Shown piece after piece: positions 27,936 through 39,122 of a DNA stretch of 64,000 nt. This DNA comes from Isoetes taiwanensis. Its lineage: Eukaryota > Streptophyta > Lycopodiopsida > Isoetales > Isoetaceae. The notes under the pieces were generated by a model. The model ran no database searches. It was given only the letters and a program-made list of their open reading frames with translations, and was not told where the DNA came from. The position numbers were made by a program, and so were the translations under genes. Location of the stretch: NCBI GenBank assembly GCA_021234155.1, contig JAJEKV010000025.1, positions 1,565,995-1,629,994 of the forward strand. The letters run 5' to 3'. The stretch's first letter is position 1. Every line of letters begins with the position of its first letter.

Positions 27936-28613
27936 TTCTCGACTTGCAAGTCGAGAAAGCCAGTGAAAGGCAAATACAGTAAGACGTGGGGGCTTTCTCG
28001 GAGAAAGCCTCGCACTCTTTTGTTTTTGTCCTTCCATAGACCTTCTCGACTCGTGAGTCAAGAATACCCACAAGTCTTACTTTATTGCTATTCAGAGGGT
28101 TCCTTCTAATTGGGAACTTTCTCAACTCGCGAGTCGAGAAAGCCCTCCACCCTCTATTTTTTATCTTCCCATGGATTTTCTCGACTCCCAGTCGAGAATA
28201 CCCAGAATTCTTAATTTACTGCTATTCAGGGGTTTCCTTGTAATTGGAGACTTTCTCGACTCGCGAGTCGAGAAAGCCCCCGCACCCTCTGTTTTTGTCT
28301 TTGGGTGATTTTTTAATTCACATACTCAAAAAAGCATGTGGGTGACACCTGTGCTGCACAGGTCCTGACTGCCCTTCATTGCCCTTCAAACTGCCCTTCA
28401 TTGCCCTTCCATAGCCCTTCATTGCCCTTCAAAAAATCATGAGTGTTTTCTATTATATAAAGGATATAATGAGCATATTAGTGATGCAAATGATGATGAC
28501 ATAAATTATTTGGTGAAGGTGCTTATATGTGCTGTGATGGTCAAAAAACTGGGTAGGTCAATAAAAAAGTTACCCCTTTTCATGCATTTTCTCGACTCGC
28601 GAGTTGAGAAAAT
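27936..28613. repeat. Intronic palindrome cluster of copy B
   Basis: Seven palindromes in one intron: 27936-27957 (perfect, centre CTTGCAAG), 27991-28009 (outer arms only, GGCTTTCTC-G-GAGAAAGCC), 28043-28064, 28118-28141, 28178-28198, 28251-28276 (perfect over 26 bases) and 28586-28613. Flanking text is partly repeated between copies (GCACCCTCTGTTTTTGTC; ATTCTTAATTTACTGCTATT), so the array grew by duplicating a unit of about 75-140 bases. A 17-base hairpin (ACCTGTGC-T-GCACAGGT, 28347-28363) and a CATTGCCCTTC minisatellite (28367-28430) sit in the same intron. Confidence 0.85.
28367..28430. repeat. CATTGCCCTTC minisatellite
   Basis: Five to six imperfect tandem units of 10-13 bases (CTGCCCTTCATTGCCCTTCA), inside the large intron of copy B. 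Confidence 0.8.
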
Positions 28614-30309
28614 CCCTGCATCCTCCTGTTGGATTATTAAAATAACTGTTCTGACATAGTTCCATTTATTTATAGCAGCCCATATCCTGACCAGATCATA
28701 CACGCTCGGCAACAGTGGAAGACATTGGGTTATCCTCAGCGGCCTAAAGGAAACAGGGCTCCCTCAGACAAGTGAAAGACCTTCGAGAAATTGTGCAGAT
28801 ATGTTCTTTTGGAAGGTCAGGAAAATGATGAGGGGGGTGATGAAGATGAGAAAAGGAAGAAAACAACAAGAAAGGGCAGGGAATCCCTATCGAACCAATA
28901 TGACCTCATTCGGTGTAGTGAGGCAGTCTGGGAAAAATAGATTGAGATCTGAGCTCTCTGAACAAGAGACAAGCTTAAGGACAGCAATGGAAAATTGCCA
29001 ACAAGATCAGACCCAAAGTTGTTTGACAAGCAATTCATGAAAAGGATACAGGGCCTCACGGATAAAGAAACGCTTGACCTACAGGGCAAAATCCTGGATG
29101 GGACTATCCTGCTAAGGAAGACTAGGAATTCAATGCAGGAAGCAAAGGATTACGCGACAGTCCTGAAGAGATGACATGCGTTAGAAGAAGGCATCACAGA
29201 ATTCTGCAATGTTGCATCCAACGCATGCCATTATTTTGATTACTATAAGGACAAGGCTGCACTTGATGCGGATGATATGAAGGAATTGAACCGGCTATGC
29301 CAACCCTACATCAACACGAAGCTTAAACAGAACGTCAAAACCGCCCCTGTTCCTGAACGTGCTAAGGCACTTCTGAAGGGGAAGCTTGGATTCGGGGTGG
29401 TGCCATTTAACACGGATGATAGCCTCCCTCCCTTCTTGGTAACCTTGGGTCACAAGGGATTCAGTGGTCTGAAGCGGCTGGGCCTGTGGCCTTATTTGCC
29501 ATGAATATGATCGAAGACCCCACTCTATTTTATGAAAAAACTGACATTGAGCAGTAGTATAAGACGTATCTGGATATGATCAAGCTAGATACTTCCAGTT
29601 TCCTTATCTTCTGCATGCCAGGTAATCAAACAACTGATGTCTCACAGTAGACAGCAGATATTAATTTCAACAACAAAGTCTTGTATTCCATATACGAGCT
29701 GGAACATGAGTGTAGACTTGACCTACCAAAGGCACCAAGTTTTGTCAATATAATTTTGGTTCTGGTTTCAAGGTCGAATGCAGACTTGGACAAGTGGTGG
29801 TCAAGCGAGCACCACTATGTCGATAGTTTTATGATTTCTCAGGAGCATATGGAACCCTGGAAGGGCGACAGGTTTATGGAGGATGTGCCATCACTTGACA
29901 AAGTCAACACTGATGGTGCTACAGGTCCAATACATAGAATTCCTATCTGGCTGAGAGTTATCAAGTAATTCATTACAAGCGTGGCCGAGGGAGATCAGAT
30001 TGTATATGAGTGGTATATGAATGGCCTGTTCTCTCAAGGGGCTATGCTCAATGGATTGAAACCAATATCTGTGATTGGGAATAAGGATCTGGTTGAGACC
30101 ATTAGGTCATACCTGGTTTCTGCTTCATTACCATTTACAAGACAGGAGGACTAGTGGAAATACTAAGGATAAAGATGACGGCAATAAAGAAGAGAGAGAC
30201 AGCCAAGGTGAACCCTCACATATCGAAGGTTGAGACAAAGGTTTAGACGAACTCTCAGTAGAACAAATAATGGAGAATCTTCAACTAAGGTCAATTTATT
30301 TTCCTTTTC

Positions 30310-30395
30310 GAGGGTTTCTCGCTCGAGAAACCCTCCAAGTCTTAACACTTTTTTAATTTCTCACATGAATCCTTTCTCGACACGTGAGTAGAGAA
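30310..30395. repeat. Two palindromes in the intron before the NIF-like block
   Basis: 30310-30335 has 12-base perfect arms (GAGGGTTTCTCG / CGAGAAACCCTC) around a 2-base centre; the matching site in copy A keeps the full core. 30373-30395 is a worn copy (TTTCTCGACACGTGAGTAGA). Confidence 0.8.
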
Positions 30396-30431
30396 CCTCC
30401 TTTCAAAACTGACGGCCTTCATCATTTCAGA

Positions 30432-31259
30432 AACATCGAGCAAAATCAATCAGGATCATTGTCACGATCACAGGGATCTGTTGGCGATTCAGTTGCGCAG
30501 GAGGACACTGCATCCAAAAAAGATAGTCCAGTACAAGAGAGTGGGACCATCGAGAAAGGACCTGAAAGAATAAAGATCCCGACTCTGGATCCCGATCAAG
30601 AAATCTGGTCAAAGCCAAACTCGAACTGGCATCTAGACGGGCCCACCAATGTAATTTTTGACGTGAATAGAGTCTTGGCTGCAGTATACCAAGATGATGA
30701 TGTCCCTGAGCTTAACACCTCACAGAAGCCAGCAAAGGTAGGGAATAAGATCGTCTATCCTCGGCCTCAAGCAAAAGAGGTTTTCAATGGTGCCTGGACC
30801 GGGGATTCGAAGTGGCCATGTGGTCTTTTATGGCAAAGAAAAATGTTGCCAGCGTCCTTGATGTACTCGGCCTGCCCGTTTTTACAAGTTTGTTTAGGGC
30901 AACGAAAAGGTCGAGCATGTGTCGGACCTCGATCCGGCCATCACGAAGGGGAAGCCTATTATGGTGAAAATACTGGAAAGAGTTTATGAAGCATACCAGG
31001 ATTTTAACAAACACAACACGATGATCATAGACGACACTGCCTACAAGTGCTATCATAACTCGGACAATACAATCATTGCAAAGAGTTATCGACCAGAAGA
31101 GCATGAAACGGATAAGTGGTTGTCTTACAATCTGGTTCTGATGTTGGCGAAATTCCTGTTTTCCATTCTTGTGGCCGATGTGATTAGGAACTATCTGAAC
31201 CTCAAGCAGGTTGATCCGGAGAGCAGCGCGATCATGAGGGCTATGGACGGGAAATATTA
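30432..31259 (+). pseudogene. FCP1/NIF phosphatase-like domain, frameshifted
   Basis: Three frames must be combined. NVIFDVNRVLAAVY (30648-30689) corresponds to the family motif DLNGLL/DxDxT, with the second Asp replaced by Asn. IVYPRPQAKEVF is followed after a frameshift by FEVAMWSFMAKKNVASVLDV (about 30806-30865), the strand and helix with W-S in the family. After a second frameshift MIIDDTAYKCYHNSDNTIIA (31021-31080) matches the DDS-PYK...NP..N motif, and LSYNLVLMLAKFLFSILVAD the terminal helix. Frameshifts and the altered first motif argue against activity. An acidic, Ser-rich linker precedes it. Confidence 0.6.
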
Positions 31260-31381
31260 TGGTGATCAAGATCAGTGACCTCTGATTTCAGATAGCAAAA
31301 TTCTGCAAAGTTTTGAAAAAAACGTGAACAATTGTATTATATTCTGTAATGAAAATACTTGTACATTGACTTCGTAGGGCC

Positions 31382-31401
31382 TTTGTCGACTCACGAGTCG
31401 A
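31382..31401. repeat. Palindrome in the last intron of copy B
   Basis: TTTGTCGACTCACGAGTCGA with a further AAGTCGAGAAAG directly after it. A diverged copy of the family palindrome, inside the intron 31260-31579. Confidence 0.7.
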
Positions 31402-31831
31402 AGTCGAGAAAGGCACTACTTGTCCCAATGATGAGACCGTTTGTATGCTTTTGTGTGTGATTGGATGCACCTATATGAAATGAATGCTCTCCAATCTATT
31501 TTGAATTTTGCATCCTTTTCTTCGTTACTCATGTCTAATGGCACCCTAATTGTTAATCATAGACTCTCTTTGTTCTAGGTGGCTCGACACATGGCACAGA
31601 TCCCGCTCAGGCTACACTCTTACCAAGGCTTTGGGATAAGCTTGCTCGTGATTGCAGACGCTATGAGACCTCAAGGGATGAGGAAGAGAGGAAGAACATT
31701 TCGAAACTCCAGAAAGCTCAAAGGATCTTGCAAGCATTGCATATCCACGGAGGTTGGGGAACGAGCATATTCGACCCGGCGATTGATGAAAAGACGCGAG
31801 AGGAGGGTGGAGAAATTGGTTAGACAATTCT

Positions 31832-32252
31832 CAGCATGTATACAAAAGGTGGCTCACCTGCGAACTTATGCAACACGTGTGATGTCTCCAAAAATGTCAC
31901 GCACACTGCATGCACAACACCATACAAACAATACATTATCTATTAAGCTCTATAATACAGAACAAGCAACCCAAGCATTTTCTACAAAAACCGTGAAAAC
32001 ACACTCTCGAGCCACCGAAGGGCTTGCCCTTGTGCATAACACCTTGTTTTTTGTTTTGTTAATATCTATTACGCTTTCAAATCCCCTTTAATAAAATGAG
32101 ATGTTTTTTTCCCCTTGTTAATATACAACGGAATTTTGAAGAAGCTTTGTTGGATGTGGCATGTTTGGGAGGGCATGTGTATGTGCCCATGCAAGCGTGT
32201 ACTAGATTAATTACAAAAGAGTAATAAGGATGGGTGGACAGCATACTATCAT
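31832..32252. other. No gene; spacer between copy B and the hydrolase gene
   Basis: A long plus-strand frame here (31579-32091) is a shifted reading of the copy B C-terminal block and is not credible. The rest is probably the hydrolase 3' region. Confidence 0.4.
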
Positions 32253-35200
32253 TTACACGAGGGTAAGTCTCAGAAAAGGACTAACATCGTAGCCAAGTAA
32301 CTTCTTTATCAAGTATAGAACAAGTATAAAAGTGACCACGATCACAAATATACTTGCACTCCATTTTCCAACAATACATCTCATTCGCCGGGGAAGAAAA
32401 GCTTTCTCTAGTCCTGTGAAAACATAAAACATAAGCCTTTTAAATACGTACATCCAATTATGTTTATTCGTAGTCTGAATACATTAAAGGTCTAGTAATT
32501 GAGCCAAAGATGATATTTGTATTTGACCGATGATAATGAACATAGCTGAAAGCTTAATTTGAGTTATCTTGTTAATGTTATTTCTGCTTATACTCTGCTT
32601 CTGAATCCATCAAAATCGTTGTTTTGATAGATTTTCACTAGTGTTTTGCTTCATTGATCAGGTTTCGAGAATGTTTTGAGGGAGAAAAACAACACATTTT
32701 TTGCAACACAAGGGCAGTTCGAGGGAGACGACCTTTTGATACTACATGAGAATTGTTCCATTCATTGAGCTGTCCTTCAAGACTTGCAACTCTTATCAGC
32801 TTAATTACTGCTTCAAATACCTGTTTATGGCAAAAACAGAATAATTAAGGAGCAATAAATAACCAAAGGAGTTATGCAAATATGACATTTCCTAGGCTCT
32901 TTTTTATTCGAATAGTTAATGTTTCCTGCAAAGCAGTTATTTTTTACCAAATTTAGGTCTAACTCACTATGTTTCTATTTTTCTTTTTGTGTATACAACA
33001 CAAGGTGCATGCTGATACTCACCTCATCAGAATGCTGGTGTGTCACAAGATGCCCCCCTGGAAGCTCAAACATCCGGGATGTTGGTCTCAACCTCCTAGC
33101 AACCTCTTTTGCATGCTTAATTTGAGCAACGACGTCACCCCTGAAATGATCATCAAAGTTTATTATTGTTCTGAAGGTAGATGAGGCATGCAGATGTGTT
33201 TCAGTGAAGATATGTGCAACTTCAGGTAGACATGGTATAAGGATCTCAGCAGAAGCCCTTGTTTAATTCAGAAATCACGATCTTACGGCCAGAAAGAATA
33301 CAAACATTTAAGTGAACAAGTGATCATACTTCCCATGCACAACTGCAATAGGAAAACCAGCAGAGCGTTTTTTTTCAATGTCCTCTCTTGTAACACGATG
33401 TTTCCAACAAGCATGGATATGTCCTTTAAATCCCCATTCTGGTTGCATTCCTCTTGCACTCATGTTTCTTAGGTAATCCTGTAAACACCAGACAGTTAAA
33501 AGTTAAACCCCAAAAACAAATTCACGTTTCTTTTGCTTACTATTTGTTTCCTTCCTCAAGATGCAAGTTTTGGCAGGTCTTATTTATTTTTGGAGTTCCA
33601 AAGATTTGTAAACATTTTCAACTACCAAACGCAGTAATGGTTTGATGGCCTCATCCCTATGCACCAAGACATTTCCTATCATTAAATAGTTGGGGCTTTA
33701 TGCAGTAAGATGGGAGTTGTATTTGTTAGGGTTGCTCCTAAGAATGAATAATGACTATGCACTTTATAGCATCCACAGGGGCCAACCTTGAATAGCACAT
33801 CCCTTCTTCTTACACCATCATCCAAAACAGCGTCTAGATAATCCTGCATTTTGGACCACCACGAATGAAATTAGCATTATAAGTTGCATCACGGTGAATT
33901 GCAAAAGTGGTCACCGATCAAATTTTCAACAAGCATCTTTTAAGAACTTAAACAGCGAGAATGCACAAAAGTAACAGCATCATTTCCAACCCATTTTAAC
34001 CATACCTGTTCTATCTTCTCATCAAATTTACATTCGTTCATAATCACCCGTGGACCAAGAATTTGACTACAAAGGTTATAAAGAGCCACGATTAACACGA
34101 GTTTACCTTGGTATAATGTGTGTCCAGGTCTACAGCAATCCTTGACTCAACAGTTTTTGCACGAAGGAAACGGAATGCAATATCTAAAGATCTTCTGTCT
34201 ATCTGCATAAATCAAGAGGAGATAATTCACTATAAGATACGAGAAGACAAAACAGCAGTTTCCAATGGAAGAGAATACAGGAGTTTATATATTCAGAAAA
34301 TTCTCCTTATTAGGTCACGGAAAAAATATTATAGATCGAACTTCCATTCAAAAGTAGATTGCTCTTTTTATGCCGAAATGGCTATCTAACTTCGGTGTAA
34401 TGTACTCGCCTAAGAGGAAGGCCCATTCCCTCCACAACCAGGACCTTTACATATGATTGTGTTGCACATACTCCATGGCTGACTGGTACACCACCCTTTG
34501 CATTTATTTCACCCGCTTTGTTAGTCAAAGATGTGCCTGCGCTTGCTGCCTAAATAAAAAAAAAAACTAGCGGAGAATTGAATGATGCAGATGCATTCCT
34601 TCTATACAACTCCAGTTTTTGCACTTACATAGCAGCCAAATGTAACTAAATTACAACGTCATTATATATAGACATGAATAACACCAAATTTTGAGATTCA
34701 TGGTACAGGATAACAAAGTCAACCTTTGGGAAGCACTGGACACCTCCCCCTGTAATGCTGATCAGCGCCAATGAGGCAATTCTGTGGGGCACCAATGCTG
34801 CGAGTTTAGAAGCAATCATACCTCCTGCTCTACAATGAAACATTTCAAACTTCAGCAAATTTGCAACTGTTGTGAGGAAAAAGAAGTGACCCATTCCAAA
34901 TATGACGTGCAGTACCAGCATAACCTGACATTTATACTCAACAGGTAAACAAGTAGGATAATTATGATAATGTTTTTTTTGTTTATTAGGTTTATTATAA
35001 CAATGGATATTGCAACCAATTCGAATCATGACCATGAAAAGTTGCAAGTTGTGCACTACATTTTTTGTTCTTTTTATCTAACTGGTATGCATGAGACTGT
35101 TTGAACTAACCCATAGAGTGGCCGCATACATGTGCTTTCTGCCAGCCAAGATGATCTAGAAGAGCCAGAGCATCTTTCGCCATAATTGATGTGCTGCATT

Positions 35201-36746
35201 TCAACACAATAATCATAACAATAATCAGAGAGAGGGACTATATTGTATCTATAATAATATAACGTCAGCATAGCTCACGTATAATCTGACTTGTACACTG
35301 GCACGGAACTCCTCCCCACTCCTCTGTTATCAAAAGCACATGCTTGGATTTGAAACCCACTGGCATGATTGTTATGACCAGTGTTCATCTCAATAGCATT
35401 TTTGTCACTAACATTATCCTCGCTTGAACTACCCGTACACTCGTCCTCGCTTGCATCACTGCTGGAGAATTCCGAATTAGGTGTGTCAGAACCAACCAGG
35501 CGTAATATGAGTGGCTGCCAAAACTCAAGTGTGCAAGCAAAACCTGGAACATCATTAACACGTGAGAAAATATCTTGTATAGCAGTCTTCCTCAGCTAAT
35601 GCAGCACCAATTCTTATTTGCATAATGATAACAAGGAAACAACATGACATTGCTAAGACAATCAGTATAAAGTGAAGGTACAAGGTCGAATGTCTTTAAA
35701 CACACATTTTTACATATCATTTTATTTTCTGAATATATCCATAGAACTCTTCTATGTTTGGACGCTCTAACTTTGCATCCAGTTCTGTAAATAATGCGTT
35801 CGAACAGGTCTAAGCAACTTTCATCCATGGGCAAGCATGCAACTCTTGGACCATAACAAGTGTTCTCGTTCAAGACTGGATCAAGAAGAGAACATGATTG
35901 TACCAAACAATTGCCGCGAATAGGTAGTTTTGGAAATGTACACCGAGTTAAAGTCTTCTAAACCTGCTTTATGATAAATGACTTCTATTCAAGCATTAAA
36001 TTGAAGGAGCCAGGGTGAATTTGAGCTTCTGCAAAAGCGTTCCTTCATTTAGTGAAGAAGTATTCTGGACAGAGCGCGTCTGCAGAATCCACTCCTTACT
36101 ATTAGTCCATGAATTGCAGACTTCACGAAAATGTATGCCTCAGCATAATTTCTTTGGCAAATGTGGCCAGTCAAGGAGAAACAAGTACTACCTGGAACGA
36201 GCACCCCATATTGCAATTTAAGGAAAGCTTAGAGCTTAGGAATGCAATATGTCCATAGAAGCCTTAAAAGGAAGGAAATTCGGACTGCTGGAATTTTCCC
36301 ACTATGTTTATAATAAGCTTTCTAGAATAACAAATTATCTTCTGAGTTCTCCATATTGGCACTTGCACTTCATTGCGAGCTCAATTTTCGTAAAGCAGGT
36401 CCAATATGAATCAACCAGGAGCTGAAAATCATTAACCGAATTACTCAAACGACAAGAAATATCTAAATTCCCGTATGCAAGATGACAAAATGCCCAACCG
36501 AGCGACAAAAGTGCGCACCACAAGGGCATATCCAAATTAATCAGCATATGCTGGACGCAATTAAGAAATTGAATTTGTGTAAGCTTGCGTAGGACCCCAC
36601 ATACCTGCTATAAAAAGGATCTTGGTGATTCCACTACCATAGAGCTGATAAAAAATTCGAATATGAGAAGATGAATTGCCATCAGCATCATCGCCATCGG
36701 CATCAAGGCTGGAATAGGGCTGTGGCCGGACCTCGCAGAAAGGCAT
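32253..36746 (-). CDS. Alpha/beta hydrolase with C-terminal membrane anchor
   Basis: Ten exons (minus strand): 36746-36605, 35543-35279, 35193-35111, 34824-34724, 34202-34107, 33843-33787, 33478-33330, 33140-33023, 32820-32733 and 32413-32253. They join to 420 codons with all phases matching. The product resembles a plant alpha/beta hydrolase family. The nucleophile is S162 in CGHSMG, the acid is D300 in HGKGDVV and the catalytic His is H328 in PGGHLVTH. Exon 2 has an acidic Ser-rich insertion before QACAFDNRGVGRSS. Residues 386-402 form one hydrophobic helix near the C terminus, preceded by basic residues, so the catalytic domain is probably tethered to a membrane. Substrate unknown; esterase or lipase is likely. 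The ninth donor (AAAG|GTCGTC) is the least certain. Confidence 0.85.
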
Positions 36747-36852
36747 ATTCGCTGCTGTTTTGTTTTCTTACGTTTGTTGTTATGTGCTTGTTATGTGCTC
36801 AACGTCACTAAATAACTCATAATGCCACCAAAACCATTCGCGGGGTTTTTTC

Positions 36853-37156
36853 TTAGGGTATGGTCACATGTACATGTCAATATGAAGGGATAGCCGTCAA
36901 AATTTCAAAAACTAAGGGCCACATGAGAGTTTTTGACATGAAGGCGTCCATGTTGACATGAAGCCTTTTTATTTTGACACGTTGCAAATCTTGGAATAGA
37001 TCAACCGTCTAAATTAAGGAAGTTTCTTTGAACGGTTCATAGCTTTTTGACATGGCATTTCCTTTGAAGATGAACATGCGACCCCAACCTTTTATAAAGC
37101 ATTCAAGTCGACATGAAAGACGTCATGTCAACATCCTCATGTGACCTGGCCCTTAG
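36853..37156. mobile_element. MITE-like element with terminal inverted repeats
   Basis: The left end (TTAGGGTATGGTCACATG) and the reverse complement of the right end (TAAGGGCCAGGTCACATG) agree over most of 18 bases, and more weakly beyond (ATGTCAATATG / GATGTTGACATG). The 300-bp interior has no coding frame but repeats GACATGAA several times. No clear target-site duplication was identified. Confidence 0.5.
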
Positions 37157-37817
37157 GGCCCAATCTCCATTAGCCCGTAAAACCAAGGTGCCTTCGCCAT
37201 GTGGCAAACCCCGTTCCATTCCTTTCTGGAGGGGGCAAACTTTTGATTGATGGGGCAATTTGTGGGTTTCATGCTTGGACGGTGGAGATCGTTTTGGAGG
37301 ACTAGTTACGGTTGATGTTCATTTGTGGACCTGCGTTAGTCAGCGCTAGAGGATGGGTTGGTTGTACCATGAGACACCGTTTACGAATGCATCAATGTCT
37401 GATAATGAATACTCGGCATATGAGCATCACTCTGCACTTAGCATGGAAACTCCTCATAAGAATAGTCGATGAAGTCATCCAGTTGATTCTCACGAAACAA
37501 CGAGAGAATCTCGTCAATGCGGAGTTCCTTTTCAATGCAGTACGAAGTTGCAAAATATTATTTGCAAGGAGGTACTCTTCATCCTCGAAGATGATAGGGA
37601 TTAACTTGTAATGCTCTTAGGGGGAAGTGTTGCCACTAAAGGGGCACCTCTCTTGATACAACATGCCTCATCAAGCGTTGTGCTAGAGGGGTTTCGTCTT
37701 CGTCCTGCTCAATTTACTATTTGAAGTTCTCCAAGTAGATGTGACATGTTGATGTTCCATCCATTAAGTATTCCTTATGTTTATTCTTTATCCATTAAAT
37801 ATTCTTATGTTCAGCTT
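37157..37817. other. Unrecognised stretch, upstream of a LINE
   Basis: A short plus-strand reading frame near 37340-37450 (YHETPFTNASMSDNEYSAYE) looks protein-like but is interrupted and not recognised. 37761-37850 repeats CCATTAAGTATTC units, which include the LINE target site. Confidence 0.35.
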
Positions 37818-39104
37818 AAGTATTCCTTATCCATTAAGTATTCTTTATGTTTAGCTTGCCATTTTCCTGAACAGGCTAGGCTGTGGAGCAGTAAGGGGCT
37901 AAATTATATCAGAGATTTGTTCGACGACCAAGGAATTCCCTTCAGAAATTCTGTTCTGGCTGGTGAAGATGCTAATACGGAGATGCTTTACAATAATATA
38001 TGCACTTCTCTGACAAGGGGAAGTTGGTCTGAGGATAACCTCAATTGGCATCATAATGGATCCGGGGAGTTTAAAGTCAATTCTGCCTACAAATATCTGA
38101 TGAGGAATCAAAAAATCTCTATCCATACCAAATGGCAGATAAGGGAAGAAAGATGCATAAGAAACTTGAAATTCTTATGGTCTAGTCCTATCCCCCCAAA
38201 GGTGAAATCCTTTACTTGGCAGCTATGGCACAAAGCTTTGGCAACCAACCACAAGCGACACAGGCTTCAAATGGCAGATTCAGATGTCTGTCCAAGATGT
38301 CTGAGCTATAAGGAGGATGAGGAGCATATGTTCAGATCCTGCTTCTGGTCAGAATGGACTCTTGAACTTGCCTCCACCATGTTCGGATATGACCTTAATT
38401 CTATGGATTCAGTGGAGTTCTTTATGCCAAACTATCCCAAGGATTGGAGGCTATACATTCTCATGTGGAGAATGTGGAAGGGCAGGAATAACTTCATTTT
38501 TAATTGTGAAATTACCCATCCAGAAGCAGTCATAAAGCAGATAGAATACGACATTAAATGGATCGACGCTGCTACATAATGCTTTTTATGATTCTCACAA
38601 TTTCTTTGTGGATTTTTCAGGAATTGTTTTCGTGCTGGTGCGTAAACTCAAATGGAAGAAGATCGACCCAGTGGTTAATCAGCAATGGATTAAAGTATTC
38701 GGACCGCCTGATCTGCACAGCCATGAGGAGCCATGCTTTTGCAACTGCTGCTGTGACCAGAATCCCGATGCAAGAAGAGGCCAACTCTGTGAAGCAAAGG
38801 ATAGCAAAGGCCGTTTTAACATGGCAAAGGCTGATTCATGTCTGTGCGTGTTCTGTACACTCACGGTTATGGTCAGGGGCAGAGGAAGAAAATCCAGCAA
38901 TCTCAATTTCAGATCCCATTTCTAGACAGTCTTATAAATATCTGATAGCACCATCCATATCACAACTGTGCTCTAAGTCTTTATTACTTATTCTCTCCTT
39001 TTTTCCTAATGGGGTTATACTTCCCTATAAAAAGTACCCTTTTGTTAAACTATAACTTATAATTAATATACATATACGCTTTCAATAAAAAAAAAAGTAT
39101 TCCT
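37818..39104 (+). mobile_element. 5'-truncated L1-type LINE with target-site duplication
   Basis: The frame to 38579 encodes a zf-RVT domain: LKFLWSSPIPPKVKSFTWQL, then CPRCLSYKEDEEHMFRSCFW (CxxC...H...C). Degenerate sequence with possible RNase H remnants follows to 38935. The element ends in poly(A) at 39088-39094. AAGTATTCCT occurs directly after the tail (39095-39104) and at 37818-37827, a plausible target-site duplication; similar AAGTATTC copies at 37766 and 37835 make the exact 5' end ambiguous. Confidence 0.8.
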
Positions 39105-39122
39105 AGGTATCGAGCTCTTGGA

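Larger units (their letters stand above)
26490..31831 (+). pseudogene. Copy B of the ParB-like/NIF-like gene family
   Basis: A multi-block gene on the plus strand. In order: a basic N-terminal block (26560-26700, start codon reduced to ATA at 26633 relative to ATG in copy A); an intact 273-codon exon (27089-27907) with the ParB-like stretch; blocks 28684-28940, 29030-29510 (EERAKALLKGKLGFGV-type text, open 29277-29504) and 29655-30130; the NIF-like block 30432-31259; and a C-terminal block from 31580 to the stop near 31830 (KLARDCRRYETSRDEEERKN). Introns 27908-28680, about 30280-30431 and 31260-31579 carry palindromes. Several stops and two frameshifts in the NIF-like block make this copy a pseudogene. 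The domain combination is not one I know. Confidence 0.6.

Noticed and set aside
27936-28613. A CRISPR array
   Set aside because: Spacing is irregular, repeats are true palindromes with partly repeated flanks, and the genome is eukaryotic.
31579-32091. A 170-codon plus-strand open frame
   Set aside because: Another frame over 31580-31830 continues copy B from the previous exon in matching phase and has better composition; the long frame is a shadow.
34390-34560. A possible extra exon of the hydrolase
   Set aside because: Joining 34724 directly to 34202 gives the family sequence (QCFPK|IDRRSLDIAFRF) with correct phase, so this stretch is intron.
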